64,000 nucleotides of DNA from contig NZ_WUMK01000011.1 in the NCBI RefSeq assembly GCF_009827055.1, positions 1 through 64,000 on the forward strand, read 5' to 3'. This stretch comes from Shinella kummerowiae. GTDB taxonomy: Bacteria > Pseudomonadota > Alphaproteobacteria > Rhizobiales > Rhizobiaceae. The notes below the pieces were generated by a model that worked only from the letters and a program-made list of their open reading frames with translations, did not search any database and had not been told where the DNA came from. The position numbers and the translations under genes were made by a program. Of the stretch, positions 41,196-50,326 are shown in pieces (the stretch's first letter is position 1; every line of letters begins with the position of its first letter).

Positions 41196-42962
41196 TCAGT
41201 CCAGCGCTGCGAGCTGTTTTGGCAGGCGGAAGGTCCAGACCATGCCGCCCTGGTTGAGATAGTTGACCTTCTTGGCCACTTCGCCGCCCCAGAGCGGAAC
41301 CGCGCCGCCCCAGCCGGAAATCACCGAGACATATTGCTCGCCGTCCTGTTCCCAGGTCACCGGCTGTCCGACGATCCCGGAGCCGGTCTGGAACTTCCAG
41401 AGCTCCTCGCCGGTCTCGTTGTTGAGGGCGACGAAATCGCCTTCGGGCGTGCCGAAGAAGACGAGGCCGCCGGCGGTGGTCATCGCGCCGCCCCAGAGCG
41501 GAGCGCCGTTCTTGTATTCCCACTTGATCTCGCCGGTATTGGGGTCGATCGCCTTCAGGCTGCCGATATGGTCCTCGAAGAGCGGCTTGATGGTGAAGCC
41601 AGCGCCGAGATAGGCGGCACCCTTCTTGTAGCTGATCGGCTCGTTCCAGATGTCCATGCCCCACTCGTTGGAGGGAACGTAGAACAGGCCGGTCTTCGGG
41701 CTGTAGGCCATCGGCATCCAGTTCTTGCCGCCGAGGAACGACGGCACCGCGAAGACCTGCTGGCCCTTGGCGCCATCGGCGGCGGCAGCGGCATCGCCCG
41801 GACGGTTGTCTTCGTTGTAGATCGGGCGGCCCGTCTCATCGATGCCCTTGGCCCAGCTGATGTTCTTCACGAAGGGATGGGCGGAGACGAACTTGCCGTC
41901 CTCGCGGTTCAGCACGTAGAAGAAGCCGTTGCGGTCCGCCGTTGCGAAGCGCTTGTTGCCGTCCTTGTCGACGAAGGGCACGACCTCGTTGACGCCGTCG
42001 AAATCCCAGCCTTCGCGCGGCGTGGTCTGGAAGTGCCACTTGATCTCGCCGTTTTCCGGATCGATGCCGATGCGCGATGCGGCATAGAGGTTGTCGCCCT
42101 TGTTGCCGTCCACCGGCTTGCCGGCGCCGCGCAGGTGGCTGTTCCAGGGCGAGGGGTTGCCGGCGCCGAAGACGAGCGTCTTCGTGTCTTCGTCATAGGA
42201 GCCGCCGAGCCAGGTCGCGCCGCCGCCGGTCTTCCACATATCGCCGGGCCAGGTCGCGTTCAGCGTCCCGGTCATCGTGCTTTCCTTGCCCTTGAAGGTG
42301 CCCATGTGGCCTTCGATCACGGGCCGGGTCCAGACAAGCGCGCCGGTCTCGGCATTGCGCGCCTGCACCTCGCCGACGACGCCGAATTCGCCGCCGGAAT
42401 TGCCCGTGACGACGAGGCCGTTCACGATCAGTGGGGCAGCGGTATAGCTGTAGCCTTCCTTGTAGTCGGCGATCTTCTTGTTCCAGACGACATCGCCCGT
42501 CTTGCGATTGAGCGCCACGAGGCGGGCATCGAGCGTGCCGAAAAAGATGTTGTCGCCGAAGATCGCCGCGCCGCGGTTGACCACGTCGCAACAGGGCAGG
42601 ATGCCTTCCGGCAGGCGGGCATCGTACTGCCAGACTTCCTTGCCGGTCTTGATGTCGATGGCGTAGAGGCGGCTGTAGGAGCCGGTAATATACATCATGC
42701 CGTCATAGATGATCGGCTGGCTTTCCTGGCCGCGCTGCTTTTCGCCGCCGAGCGAGAACGCCCAGGCCGGCAGCAGGTTCTTGACGTTCTTCGTGTTCAG
42801 CGTCTCCATCGGCGAGAAGCGCTGCAGGCCGCGCCCCATGCCGTTGGTCAGCACGTCGGCGGCGGTTTCGGCGTCCTTTGCGAGATCCTCCTCCGTTACG
42901 CCGGCCTGCACGGCACCCGCACAGGCAATGGCCGCAACCGCGGCCAGAACGAGACTCCTCAT
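41196..42962 (-). CDS. PQQ-dependent alcohol dehydrogenase, ExaF/PedH-like
   Basis: A 588-residue periplasmic quinoprotein with an eight-bladed propeller that oxidises alcohols with PQQ. The signal peptide ends AGAVQA. Family features are ENDLTNGMG-type start of the mature protein ([20 protein letters not shown]), the vicinal disulfide in [12 protein letters not shown], and tryptophan-docking repeats. The metal site reads [10 protein letters not shown]: the extra aspartate two residues after the catalytic one is the hallmark of lanthanide-dependent enzymes. It resembles ExaF/PedH ethanol dehydrogenases more than methanol-type XoxF. Two operator motifs lie 84-141 bases upstream. Confidence 0.92.
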   Translation of the reverse strand: MRSLVLAAVAAIACAGAVQAGVTEEDLAKDAETAADVLTNGMGRGLQRFSPMETLNTKNVKNLLPAWAFSLGGEKQRGQESQPIIYDGMMYITGSYSRLYAIDIKTGKEVWQYDARLPEGILPCCDVVNRGAAIFGDNIFFGTLDARLVALNRKTGDVVWNKKIADYKEGYSYTAAPLIVNGLVVTGNSGGEFGVVGEVQARNAETGALVWTRPVIEGHMGTFKGKESTMTGTLNATWPGDMWKTGGGATWLGGSYDEDTKTLVFGAGNPSPWNSHLRGAGKPVDGNKGDNLYAASRIGIDPENGEIKWHFQTTPREGWDFDGVNEVVPFVDKDGNKRFATADRNGFFYVLNREDGKFVSAHPFVKNISWAKGIDETGRPIYNEDNRPGDAAAAADGAKGQQVFAVPSFLGGKNWMPMAYSPKTGLFYVPSNEWGMDIWNEPISYKKGAAYLGAGFTIKPLFEDHIGSLKAIDPNTGEIKWEYKNGAPLWGGAMTTAGGLVFFGTPEGDFVALNNETGEELWKFQTGSGIVGQPVTWEQDGEQYVSVISGWGGAVPLWGGEVAKKVNYLNQGGMVWTFRLPKQLAALD

Positions 42963-43045
42963 GGCATCCTCCCACTCCCTGCCCGCAGATCGATGCGGGC
43001 TTCATGGCGTGGATCATCTGCTCACTCTTGCAACGGATGAATTGG

Positions 43046-43059
43046 ACCTTGGTCGTAAT
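43046..43059 (-). promoter_or_regulatory. PQQ-module operator motif, dehydrogenase/importer promoter (site 1)
   Basis: On the minus strand this reads ATTACGACCAAGGT, close to consensus ATRCGACCWWGGT. It is 84 bases upstream of the alcohol dehydrogenase start and 96 from the divergent substrate-binding protein. Confidence 0.65.
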
Positions 43060-43091
43060 GCCGAGACCCCGATGTCTTTGGGGACCCCCAA

Positions 43092-43103
43092 TAGGTCGTA
43101 TAT
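43092..43103 (-). promoter_or_regulatory. PQQ-module operator half-site, dehydrogenase/importer promoter (site 2)
   Basis: On the minus strand this reads ATATACGACCTA, the conserved left half of the motif with a degraded right half (TTGG). It is 52 bases from the start of the plus-strand gene. Confidence 0.45.
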
Positions 43104-43154
43104 CGGGCCGTGGCGGCGGCGGATAGCATCGCTGGAACAGGGGGAGGAGAGCCC

Positions 43155-44129
43155 ATGACAATCCTGAAATCGCTTGTCGGAGTGGCATTTGCCGCGGTTA
43201 TGTCCAGCCTGCCGGCGCTCGCCGAGCCGACTGTCGTGCGCGCCGCGCTCCAGCTTTCGGGCACCGTAAACTGGGAAGTCGATACGATCCGTCACTACGG
43301 TTTCGACACGGCGAACGGCTTTACCATGGAGGTGATGGACATTGCCGGCGCTCCCGCGGCCCAGATTGCGCTCGTCGGGGGCGAGGTGGACGTCATCGTC
43401 TCCGACTGGCTTTGGGTGGCGCGGGAGCGGGCCGCCGGCCGCGACGTCGTGTTCATTCCCTATTCGCGTGCGGTCGGCGGCCTGATGGTGCCGGCGGACA
43501 GCACGGCGAAAAGCCTTTCCGACCTGAAGGGCCAGAAGATCGGCGTCGCCGGCAGCCCGATCGACAAGAGCTGGCTGATCCTGCGTGCCTATGCGCAGAA
43601 GGTGGAGCATTTCGATCTTTCCGGCACGACCGAGCAGGTCTTCGGCGCGCCGCCGTTGATCTACAAGGCCGCGCTCGACGGCGAGGTGCAGGGCGCCCTG
43701 AACTTCTGGAATTTTGGCGCACGGATGCAGGCGGCGGGCATGCGCACGCTGGTCGGCGTCGAGGAGGCCGCGAGAGCCCTCGGCCTCGATCCGGAAACAC
43801 CGCTGATCGGCTACGTGGTGCGGGGCGACATCCTGAAGAGCCATCCCGGACTGGGCGAGGCGATCGCCACCGCCTCGCGCCAGGCGAAGGAAAGGCTTTC
43901 CAATGATCCAGCCGCCTGGGAGCGTATCCGGCCGATGATGCGGGCGGAGACCGATGCGGAATTCGAGGCGCTGAAGGCGGGTTTCCTCGCGGGCACGCCG
44001 GAAAGGCGCGCGGTGGACGAAAAGGCGGCCGCACGCATGCTGGCCATCATGACCGAGCTCGGCGGCGCCGATCTGGTCGGCGACCTGAAAGAGCTGCCCG
44101 ATGGCGTCTTCCACCACCCCGGCAGTTGA
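43155..44129 (+). CDS. NMT1/THI5-like ABC transporter substrate-binding protein
   Basis: A 324-residue periplasmic protein with a signal peptide ending PALAEP and an NMT1-type fold (VVRAALQLSGTVNWEVDTIRHYGFD, IALVGGEVDVIVSDWLWVARER, GQKIGVAGSPIDKSWLILRAYAQK). Its ligand is unknown. It is divergent from the alcohol dehydrogenase gene and overlaps the ATPase gene by 29 bases; the matching permease lies 10 kb away at 54307. Because it is under the module promoter, the ligand might be an alcohol, a cofactor or a metal chelate. Confidence 0.85.
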   Translation: MTILKSLVGVAFAAVMSSLPALAEPTVVRAALQLSGTVNWEVDTIRHYGFDTANGFTMEVMDIAGAPAAQIALVGGEVDVIVSDWLWVARERAAGRDVVFIPYSRAVGGLMVPADSTAKSLSDLKGQKIGVAGSPIDKSWLILRAYAQKVEHFDLSGTTEQVFGAPPLIYKAALDGEVQGALNFWNFGARMQAAGMRTLVGVEEAARALGLDPETPLIGYVVRGDILKSHPGLGEAIATASRQAKERLSNDPAAWERIRPMMRAETDAEFEALKAGFLAGTPERRAVDEKAAARMLAIMTELGGADLVGDLKELPDGVFHHPGS

Positions 44130-44781
44130 GTCCGTCCTCACGCTCGACCTTCAACGCGGCGGGCCGGGCGGTGTGCTCGGCCCGATGAGGCTTTCGCTGG
44201 CCCCGGGCGAGACGGTGGCATTGACCGGGCCTTCCGGCGTCGGGAAAACCTCGCTGCTGCGCGTCGTCGCCGGCCTCGATCGCGGTTTTCGCGGCCGACG
44301 GGAGGGCACTGCGCGGCTTGCCATGGTGTTCCAGGAGCCGGTTCTGCTACCCTGGCGGACCGCGATCGAAAACCTCACCATCGTCGCGCGCATCTCCCCT
44401 GAAGAGGCGCGGCACTGGCTTGAGGCCGTAGAGCTCGGCGGTCTCGGCGAACGTTTTCCCGGCATGCTTTCCCTCGGCCAGCAGCGGCGCCTGTCCCTGG
44501 CGCGAGCCTTTGCCTCCAAGCCCGATCTTCTCCTGATGGACGAGCCCTTTGTCAGCCTGGACCCGGCGCTTGCCGGCGAAATGATGGGCCTTTTCGAGCG
44601 GCTGATCGCGAAGCGGCCCTGCGCGACCCTGCTCGTCACCCATGTCCGCGTGGAGGCGGAGCGGCTTGCCGGGCGCATCCTTCGGCTTGAGGGACGTCCC
44701 GCGCGGATCGTCGAGGAGGATCAGAAGGCCGGGGCGTATTTCCAGTTGTCGGCGTCCGGCGTCACGACATCGAGGTCGTAG
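44101..44781 (+). CDS. ABC transporter ATP-binding protein (NitT/TauT type)
   Basis: A 226-residue ATPase. Walker A is LTGPSGVGKTSLLRV, the Q loop is MVFQEPVLLPWRTA, the signature is MLSLGQQRRLSLARAF, and Walker B is LLLMDEPFVSLD. It is shorter than many NitT-type ATPases and the signature motif starts LSLGQ instead of LSGGQ. Its 3' end overlaps the convergent Sel1-type gene by 61 bases. Confidence 0.87.
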   Translation: MASSTTPAVESVLTLDLQRGGPGGVLGPMRLSLAPGETVALTGPSGVGKTSLLRVVAGLDRGFRGRREGTARLAMVFQEPVLLPWRTAIENLTIVARISPEEARHWLEAVELGGLGERFPGMLSLGQQRRLSLARAFASKPDLLLMDEPFVSLDPALAGEMMGLFERLIAKRPCATLLVTHVRVEAERLAGRILRLEGRPARIVEEDQKAGAYFQLSASGVTTSRS

Positions 44782-45269
44782 TCGGCGGCGCGCAGGCGCT
44801 TTGCGGTAGGAAGGCCACTGCGGGCCGCCTCGTCGATATACTGACGGCCGAGCGCGCGGTTCTCCGCGACGCCGCGGCCGCGCATCAGGTCGAGCCCGTA
44901 GTTCAGCTTGCCGATCGGATCGCCGGCCTCCGCGGCCCGGCGGTCCCACTCGGCCGCCGTATCAGGGTCTTCCGGGCCGCCAAGGCCGTTGTCGTCAAGC
45001 TGCGACATCCATGTCATGGCATGCGTCCAGCCGGCTGCGGCGCAACGCTCGAAAAGCTCGCGCGCCATTTCGTGGCGGCCCGATTTGGTGATGTAGTAGC
45101 CGGTCGCGCAGATGGTCATGCTCGTCCGCCCTTCCGCCACGTCCTTCATGACGCGGTTGAGCGTCAGCTCTTCCGGATTGAGCGTGCCGCCGGCATCGGT
45201 CTCCGTCTGGGACAAGGCGGTGTTGGCGGATATCAGCAGAAGGCCGGCGGCGAGGGTGGCAAGGCGCAT
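44721..45269 (-). CDS. Exported Sel1-repeat protein
   Basis: A 182-residue periplasmic protein: signal peptide ending ANTALSQ, then about two Sel1-type repeats (REMARELFERCAAAGWTHAM, AEWDRRAAEAGDPIGKLNYGLDLMRGRGVAENRALGRQYIDEAARSG). Sel1 repeats mediate protein contacts. It is the last gene of the Ped-like ABC operon on this strand, 24 bases after the permease, and its 3' end overlaps a convergent ATPase gene. Confidence 0.75.
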   Translation of the reverse strand: MRLATLAAGLLLISANTALSQTETDAGGTLNPEELTLNRVMKDVAEGRTSMTICATGYYITKSGRHEMARELFERCAAAGWTHAMTWMSQLDDNGLGGPEDPDTAAEWDRRAAEAGDPIGKLNYGLDLMRGRGVAENRALGRQYIDEAARSGLPTAKRLRAADYDLDVVTPDADNWKYAPAF

Positions 45270-45293
45270 GGCAGTTCTCCTTTGCGGCCCTGG

Positions 45294-46136
45294 TCAGGCC
45301 TTGCGCGCGGTAAGCCCGCGGGCGGGATCGTAGCCCCAGACAGCGATAAGGCCGAAGACGGCGAAAGCGGCGAGCGTGACGGCAAGCGATGTCAGGTTGC
45401 CCTTCGCGTAGAGCGCGAAGCGGATGAGTTCGACGGCATGGGTGAAGGGGTTCAGCGCGCATAGGTCCCGCAGTCTTGGAGAGGCCTCGGCCATTTTCCA
45501 CAGCGGATAGAGCGCGGAGGAGAGGAAGAACATCGGGAAGATAACGAAGTTCATTACGCCGGCAAAGTTTTCGAGCTGCCGGATGAAGGAGGAGAGGAGC
45601 AGCCCGAGCGCGCCCAGCATCATGGCGCTTGCGGCCATTGCCGGCGCTGCGGCCAGGTAGCCGAGCAATGGAAAACGAATGCCATAGAGTGCGGCGATCG
45701 CCAGGAAGGCATAGGCCTGCAGCATGGCGATCAGGCTGCCGGCGAGAAGCCGGCAGAACAGCAGCCACCAGCGCGGCAACGGCGCCGTCAGCAACAGCCG
45801 CATCGATCCCATCTCGCGGTCATAGACGAGGCTCAACGAGGACTGCATGCCGCTGAACAGCAGGATCATGCCCACCAGCCCGGGCACGATATAGATCTCG
45901 TAGGTGATGTAGGTCTGGTAGGGCGGGGTGATCGAAAGACCGAGCGCCGCCCGGAAGCCGGCGGCGAAGACGAAGAGCCAGACGAGCGGCCGCACAAGCG
46001 CTGCAATCAATCGCCCGCGCTGGCCGAGAAACCGCAGCGCCTCGCGGTGGATGATCGCGCGCAGCGCGATGAAGGGGTGCGATCTGAAGAACCCGGTGGG
46101 TGCAGAAGCCACGGTTGGAAATGCCTCCGCAGTCAT
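45294..46136 (-). CDS. ABC-2 type permease of the PQQ-alcohol system (PedC-like)
   Basis: A 280-residue membrane protein with six helices, of the ABC-2 family (FIALRAIIHREALRFLGQRG, LLFSGMQSSLSLVYDREMGSMR, FAGVMNFVIFPMFFLSSALYP). Permeases with this gene context belong to the group described with PQQ alcohol dehydrogenases, such as pedC in P. putida. Substrate not known; efflux of an alcohol or aldehyde product has been proposed. Its start overlaps the ATPase stop (ATGA). Confidence 0.88.
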   Translation of the reverse strand: MTAEAFPTVASAPTGFFRSHPFIALRAIIHREALRFLGQRGRLIAALVRPLVWLFVFAAGFRAALGLSITPPYQTYITYEIYIVPGLVGMILLFSGMQSSLSLVYDREMGSMRLLLTAPLPRWWLLFCRLLAGSLIAMLQAYAFLAIAALYGIRFPLLGYLAAAPAMAASAMMLGALGLLLSSFIRQLENFAGVMNFVIFPMFFLSSALYPLWKMAEASPRLRDLCALNPFTHAVELIRFALYAKGNLTSLAVTLAAFAVFGLIAVWGYDPARGLTARKA

Positions 46137-46846
46137 GGCCGATCTCCCGTGAGCGCAAGAAATCGGCCGGTCAAATCCGTACCGCCAATGTCTCCGGCTT
46201 CGCCATCGGCCAGCACCCGGCCGTGGTGAAGGATGACGAGCCGGTCCTGCCGGCGCACTTCATCCACCAGATGGGTCGCCCAGAGCACCGTCAGCCCACC
46301 TGCCGCAAGGTCGTGCACGTGCTGCGTGATGGCGGCGCGCGAGGCTGCGTCCAGTCCGACCGTCGGCTCGTCCAGCAGCAGCACGTCGGGCCGGTGGATG
46401 AGGGCACGCGCGATTTCCATGCGCCGGCGGTGGCCGCCGTTCAGCCTTGCGGCCTTCTCCTCCGCGCGTTCCGCCATGCCGAGCCTTTCGAGCGCCGCCA
46501 TGGCGCGCGCCTCCGCCTCCCGCCCGGAAAGCCCGTGCAGGGCTGCGAAGTAAAGCAGGTTGCGCCTGACGGTCAGGTCCGGATCGAGCGTCGAAGCCTG
46601 GAACACGACGCCCATGCCGGCAAGGGCGGCGCGCGGCGCGCGGGCCATGTCGTGGCCGGCGATCGCGATGCGGCCCGTGCGCGGCGTGAAGAGCCGTGTC
46701 AGCATGCCGAACAGCGTCGATTTCCCGGCGCCGTTCGGCCCGAGCAGGGCGCAGAAACGGCCGCGTTCGACGGTAAAGGACACGCCGTCGAGGGCGCGCC
46801 GGGCGCCCCAGTCGTGGCTGATATCCTCTACCGTCAAGCCGCTCAT
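46133..46846 (-). CDS. ABC transporter ATPase of the PQQ-alcohol system
   Basis: A 237-residue ATPase partner of the ABC-2 permease. Walker A is LLGPNGAGKSTLF, Q loop VVFQASTLDPDLT, signature LNGGHRRRMEIARALI, Walker B VLLLDEPTVGLD. The overlap with the permease gene and the position after the 151-residue exported protein place it in one operon. Confidence 0.9.
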   Translation of the reverse strand: MSGLTVEDISHDWGARRALDGVSFTVERGRFCALLGPNGAGKSTLFGMLTRLFTPRTGRIAIAGHDMARAPRAALAGMGVVFQASTLDPDLTVRRNLLYFAALHGLSGREAEARAMAALERLGMAERAEEKAARLNGGHRRRMEIARALIHRPDVLLLDEPTVGLDAASRAAITQHVHDLAAGGLTVLWATHLVDEVRRQDRLVILHHGRVLADGEAGDIGGTDLTGRFLALTGDRP

Positions 46847-46853
46847 GTGTTGC

Positions 46854-47309
46854 TCATTCTATGGTGATCGAGACCTGTTGCGTATCGCCCGTGCTGCCGG
46901 GCACCTTGAGGTGATAACTGCCCGGCTTGATCGCGATGAAGCTGATCTCCGCTTCGCCCGCCTCGTCGAATTCGATGGAATCGACGCCGAGCGGCCGGAT
47001 CTCGATGCCCTCGATGACGATCTCGTTGACCCAGACGGCGCGGAAGAAACCGGCCCCCTCCAGCGCCAGTTCCTGGCTGCCGTCCGCCTTGATTTCCAGC
47101 GTGTAATATTTGCCGGATTTCAGCGTCAGCGCGCCCTTGGCAACCGGCTGGCCTGCCGACAGGGTAAGTTCGGGCAACGCTTCGCGATTGGATTTGGACA
47201 GGATGCCGGCAAGGCCCATGCCGGCTTCGGCCTTGTTGTCGTCGTCGTCCGCCAGCGCCACGAACGGCACGGCGACAAGCGCGATGGCGGTCAGGATTGC
47301 TCTTTTCAT
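46854..47309 (-). CDS. Exported beta-rich protein of the PQQ module, unknown
   Basis: A 151-residue protein with a signal peptide ending FVALA and an acidic start (DDDDNKAE). The rest looks like a beta sandwich (GKYYTLEIKADGSQELALEG, GSYHLKVPGS). No catalytic or cofactor motif is visible; it lacks cysteine, and has one histidine. Homologues in this gene context are usually listed as hypothetical. It lies between the beta-propeller protein and the ABC ATPase with gaps of 20 and 7 bases. Confidence 0.7.
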   Translation of the reverse strand: MKRAILTAIALVAVPFVALADDDDNKAEAGMGLAGILSKSNREALPELTLSAGQPVAKGALTLKSGKYYTLEIKADGSQELALEGAGFFRAVWVNEIVIEGIEIRPLGVDSIEFDEAGEAEISFIAIKPGSYHLKVPGSTGDTQQVSITIE

Positions 47310-47329
47310 GATGTCCTCCTCTTCGACTC

Positions 47330-48295
47330 TTATGGCCGGCTCGCCGCGCCCCAGGGGAAGCGCCCGACCTTGATGGATTTCACGGGTTCCAGCGAGGCGA
47401 CGTCGATGACGGTCACGTCGCCGGAGACACCGTTGGTGGTGAAAAGCTGCGTGTGGTCCGGCGAGAAGGCGAGGTGCCAGACCCGCCGGCCGACGAGGAC
47501 GTAGGACTTGACCGCGAACGTATCGGCATCGATCACCGCGACATGGTTGGCAGGGCCAAGGGCGACGAAGGCGGTCTTGCCGTCCGGCGTGAACTCGAAG
47601 CCGACGGGCTGGACGAGGTCGGCATTGACGCCGGTGATCTCGAAGCGGATCTTGGCCTTTTCCGCCTGCGTGGCTACGTCGAAGACGGTGATCGTGCCGC
47701 CGATTTCGGACGAGACCCAGAGCTCCGTTCCGCCCTTGGCGAACTCCGCATGGCGCGGACGGGAATCGACGAGCGTGTTGGCGAAGATCGTCTTCGTGCC
47801 GGTGTCGATCCAGTGCGCCATGTTCGTCGTTTCCGACGTGGTGATGACGATCTTGCCATCCGGCGAGACCGCCATGCCTTCCGGCTCGATGCCGACATTG
47901 ACCTGCGCCACGACCTGCCGGGTCTCGACATCGACGACCGTCGTCACGGCATCGTCCTCGTTGGCGATCCATAAATGCTTGTCGTCCGGGGCGAGCACGA
48001 ACTGCTCGGGGTCCTCGCCGGAGGGCAGGTCGTGCAGGATCTCGCCGGTCGCGGGATCCATGACCTGGACCGTGTCGCTGTCGGAGGCGCAGATATAGAC
48101 GCGGCTGTGGTCGGAATTGAAGGTGATGCCGCGCGGCCGCTCGCCGGTCTTGATGGTGCGCACCATTTCCAGCGTCAGCGTGTCGATCACGGAAATCGTG
48201 TCGTCCTTCTCGTTCGTCACCCAGATCTCGCCGGCAATCGCCGGAAGCGGCATGGCGGCCAGCATGGGCGCGATCAGCAGGGCCGGAAATTTCAT
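47330..48295 (-). CDS. YVTN beta-propeller protein of PQQ-dependent catabolism
   Basis: A 321-residue periplasmic propeller protein with a signal peptide ending PAIAG and repeats such as GEIWVTNEKDDTISVIDT, KHLWIANEDDAVTTVVD and TVIDVASLEPVKSIKVG. It matches the PQQ-associated beta-propeller family seen beside ABC genes of alcohol oxidation. It probably assists the dehydrogenase or the transporter; the exact role is unknown. It begins one base before the end of the preceding gene's stop codon region (gap of 1 base). Confidence 0.88.
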   Translation of the reverse strand: MKFPALLIAPMLAAMPLPAIAGEIWVTNEKDDTISVIDTLTLEMVRTIKTGERPRGITFNSDHSRVYICASDSDTVQVMDPATGEILHDLPSGEDPEQFVLAPDDKHLWIANEDDAVTTVVDVETRQVVAQVNVGIEPEGMAVSPDGKIVITTSETTNMAHWIDTGTKTIFANTLVDSRPRHAEFAKGGTELWVSSEIGGTITVFDVATQAEKAKIRFEITGVNADLVQPVGFEFTPDGKTAFVALGPANHVAVIDADTFAVKSYVLVGRRVWHLAFSPDHTQLFTTNGVSGDVTVIDVASLEPVKSIKVGRFPWGAASRP

Positions 48296-48296
48296 C

Positions 48297-49484
48297 TCAT
48301 CCTCCAAAGGCAGTGCAGGTGCTTTCGGGCCGGTCGAGGCCCAGCGTGTCCATTTCGTTGGTCTGGTGCAGGTAGCCGTCGAGTGGTGCCAGTTCGACCA
48401 GCGCGCGGGCGTTGACCACCGCCATCGGCTGGCGCAGCTGGCCATCCCAGTCGCGATAGGTGAGGCTGCGGCCCTTGAAGCCGTCGAGCGCGAATTTTTC
48501 CGAGAGGATGAAGGTGCGTAGTACGGCGGGATCGGCGGAATTGGTTCGCGTGACGGCCTCGCCGATGGTGCGCAGCGCCGTCCACGCGGCGTAATCGCGC
48601 GAGCCCATCTCGCGGCCGGCCGCCTTTTCGAAGCGGTTCTGGAGCTGCACGGCGGCCCATTGTTCCAGCACCGTCGCCCAGCCCTCGCCGCGCAGGCCAT
48701 CGGAGCCCGCGACCGGTCGCGGCAGCCAGGTATTGTCCTGAACGTAACGCGCGAAATCGTCGGCCTCGTCGGAAATCAGCAGGATGTCATGGTCGGGAAA
48801 ATCCTGGGTGAAGAGGGGGATTTCCTGGCCGGCGGCGCGCCGCAGGTCCGTGTCGAACGTCCAGTCCTTCGCGGCAAGGATTTCGACGCCGAATTTTTGC
48901 GCGGAGGCGCGCAGCGTGTCGGCGAAGGCGCGGTCCTCCGGCTTCGGTCCAGCGATTAGCACCGTGCGGGTCCAGCGCCGCGCCTTCAGCACCTGCATCA
49001 GCGCATCCGCGCGCATGGCATCTTCCGCCATGGTGTGCAGCACGTTCGCGCGGCAGTCGGCGTCCCGCAGCCGTCGCGCGCCGGATGAGACGTTGAAGAG
49101 CAGCGCGCCCTTGGCTTCCGGCAGGTCGGCCACGGCGAGAATGCCTTCCGGCGGCGCGTCGATGAACAGGATCTTGGACGTGGCAAGCGCCTTGCGGGCG
49201 GCGTCGAGGAAGTCGCCATCGGATTCGACCGAGAGCAATGCGAGGCTGTAGTCGTGGCCCATGAAGGTGCCGGTGGTCTTGGTATCGGTCAGCGCCACCT
49301 CGGCGCCGGCAATGCCGCGGTCCTCCGGAATCGGATCGAGATTGGAAAGCACCGGCGGCGCCTGCATCTCCTGGCGGAGATAGGTCATCGATATGGCAAT
49401 GTCGGCTGCGGCTGAGGACGCCCAGCAGAAAGCCGCAGCCGCAAGCCACAAGCCTTTCCGGCTCCCTTTGAAGCATTCCCGCAT
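48297..49484 (-). CDS. Branched-chain-type substrate-binding protein of the PQQ-alcohol system
   Basis: A 395-residue periplasmic binding protein (type I fold) with a signal peptide ending ASSAAADI. Segments such as DIAISMTYLRQEMQAPPVL, GIAGAEVALTDTKTTGTFMG and FKGRSLTYRDWDGQLRQPM match the family found next to PQQ dehydrogenase ABC genes. First gene of an operon that continues through the propeller, ATPase and permease genes. The start at 49484 is chosen as the first ATG leading into the signal peptide. Two operator motifs lie just upstream. Confidence 0.85.
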   Translation of the reverse strand: MRECFKGSRKGLWLAAAAFCWASSAAADIAISMTYLRQEMQAPPVLSNLDPIPEDRGIAGAEVALTDTKTTGTFMGHDYSLALLSVESDGDFLDAARKALATSKILFIDAPPEGILAVADLPEAKGALLFNVSSGARRLRDADCRANVLHTMAEDAMRADALMQVLKARRWTRTVLIAGPKPEDRAFADTLRASAQKFGVEILAAKDWTFDTDLRRAAGQEIPLFTQDFPDHDILLISDEADDFARYVQDNTWLPRPVAGSDGLRGEGWATVLEQWAAVQLQNRFEKAAGREMGSRDYAAWTALRTIGEAVTRTNSADPAVLRTFILSEKFALDGFKGRSLTYRDWDGQLRQPMAVVNARALVELAPLDGYLHQTNEMDTLGLDRPESTCTAFGG

Positions 49485-49531
49485 GTCGCATCCTCCCGCA
49501 ACAACCATGTCGCCAAGGGGGAGAGCTAGAA

Positions 49532-49544
49532 ATACGACCTTGGT
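49532..49544 (+). promoter_or_regulatory. PQQ-module operator motif, binding protein/cytochrome c promoter (site 1)
   Basis: ATACGACCTTGGT, exact to consensus ATRCGACCWWGGT, 48 bases upstream of the minus-strand binding protein gene. It is paired with a second inverted copy 14 bases on. Confidence 0.65.
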
Positions 49545-49558
49545 GCCATGCGCCGCCG

Positions 49559-49575
49559 CGACCTAGGTCGAATAT
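49559..49575 (-). promoter_or_regulatory. PQQ-module operator motif, binding protein/cytochrome c promoter (site 2)
   Basis: CGACCTAGGTCG (49559-49570) is a perfect 12-base palindrome, the best version of the motif core. It is 59 bases upstream of the cytochrome c gene, and the minus strand reads ATTCGACCTAGGT. Confidence 0.68.
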
Positions 49576-49633
49576 CGCGCTGCGTCCGTGCTGCCTTACA
49601 AAATGCGCAGTTGGAAATGCGAAGGAGGACGGC

Positions 49634-50320
49634 ATGTCGGCCAACATCATTCGCGGCGGGGTCGCCGCATTCATTCTCATGGCGACGACGAGCCTGGTGA
49701 TTGCGCATGGCGATGTCGCGCCGCAACCGGTCAATACCGATGCGCTTCCCGAAGTGGGCGAGGAGTGGTTGACCGAAAACCCCTATCGCGAGGCGAAGAT
49801 CGGCCATGAGGCCTGGTTGAAGGCCGTCGAGATCGGTGCCTCCGGCTATACCCAGAACTGCGCGCGCTGTCATGGCTTGGGTGCGGTGTCCGGCGGGCTT
49901 GCGCCGGACCTGCGCTTTCTGGAAGCGGAAGAAGTCGGCGACGAGTGGTTCGTGGAGCGCTTCCGGCACGGTTATACGCAGGACGGCACGACCAAGATGC
50001 CGGCCTTCGGCGACATTCTGGGCCAGAAGGCCGCCTGGGCGATCCGCACCTATGTCGAGACACGGCCGGAGGACGGCGCGCTCGACGCCCACGCAAAGCG
50101 CCTCCATGAAATCCGCGACGAACTCGGCAGCGGCAAGGTGGCCGATACGGGCGCGATCAAGAAGGAACTGGAGACGATCGCGACCGAAGTGAAGACCGCA
50201 TCCGGCGCGCCGGTTGCCGACAGCGTCACCTATGAGGCTGCGCGCATCCTCTCGGACAAGCCGGAAAGCTGGAAGAAGGCGGCCGAGGTGCTGACGGTCG
50301 GCCTTTCGGCCACGCAGTAA
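49634..50320 (+). CDS. Cytochrome c-550 (PedF-like), electron acceptor of the PQQ dehydrogenase
   Basis: A 228-residue periplasmic monoheme cytochrome c. Signal peptide ends TTSLVIAHG. The heme site is QNCARCHGLGAVSGG and the methionine ligand is in TTKMPAFGD. It resembles the PedF-type cytochrome c-550 found with ethanol quinoproteins. A C-terminal helical extension (residues 150-228) has no evident cofactor. Followed by the XoxJ-like protein after 6 bases. Confidence 0.9.
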   Translation: MSANIIRGGVAAFILMATTSLVIAHGDVAPQPVNTDALPEVGEEWLTENPYREAKIGHEAWLKAVEIGASGYTQNCARCHGLGAVSGGLAPDLRFLEAEEVGDEWFVERFRHGYTQDGTTKMPAFGDILGQKAAWAIRTYVETRPEDGALDAHAKRLHEIRDELGSGKVADTGAIKKELETIATEVKTASGAPVADSVTYEAARILSDKPESWKKAAEVLTVGLSATQ

Positions 50321-50326
50321 CCTGCC

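Noticed and set aside
41196-42962. Calling the dehydrogenase XoxF or MxaF
   Set aside because: The N-terminal part and the region around the vicinal cysteines are ethanol-dehydrogenase-like (ExaA/ExaF/PedH), not methanol-dehydrogenase-like.
41142-43040. A 632-codon open frame opposite the PQQ alcohol dehydrogenase
   Set aside because: Antisense shadow; the minus strand has all features of the quinoprotein.
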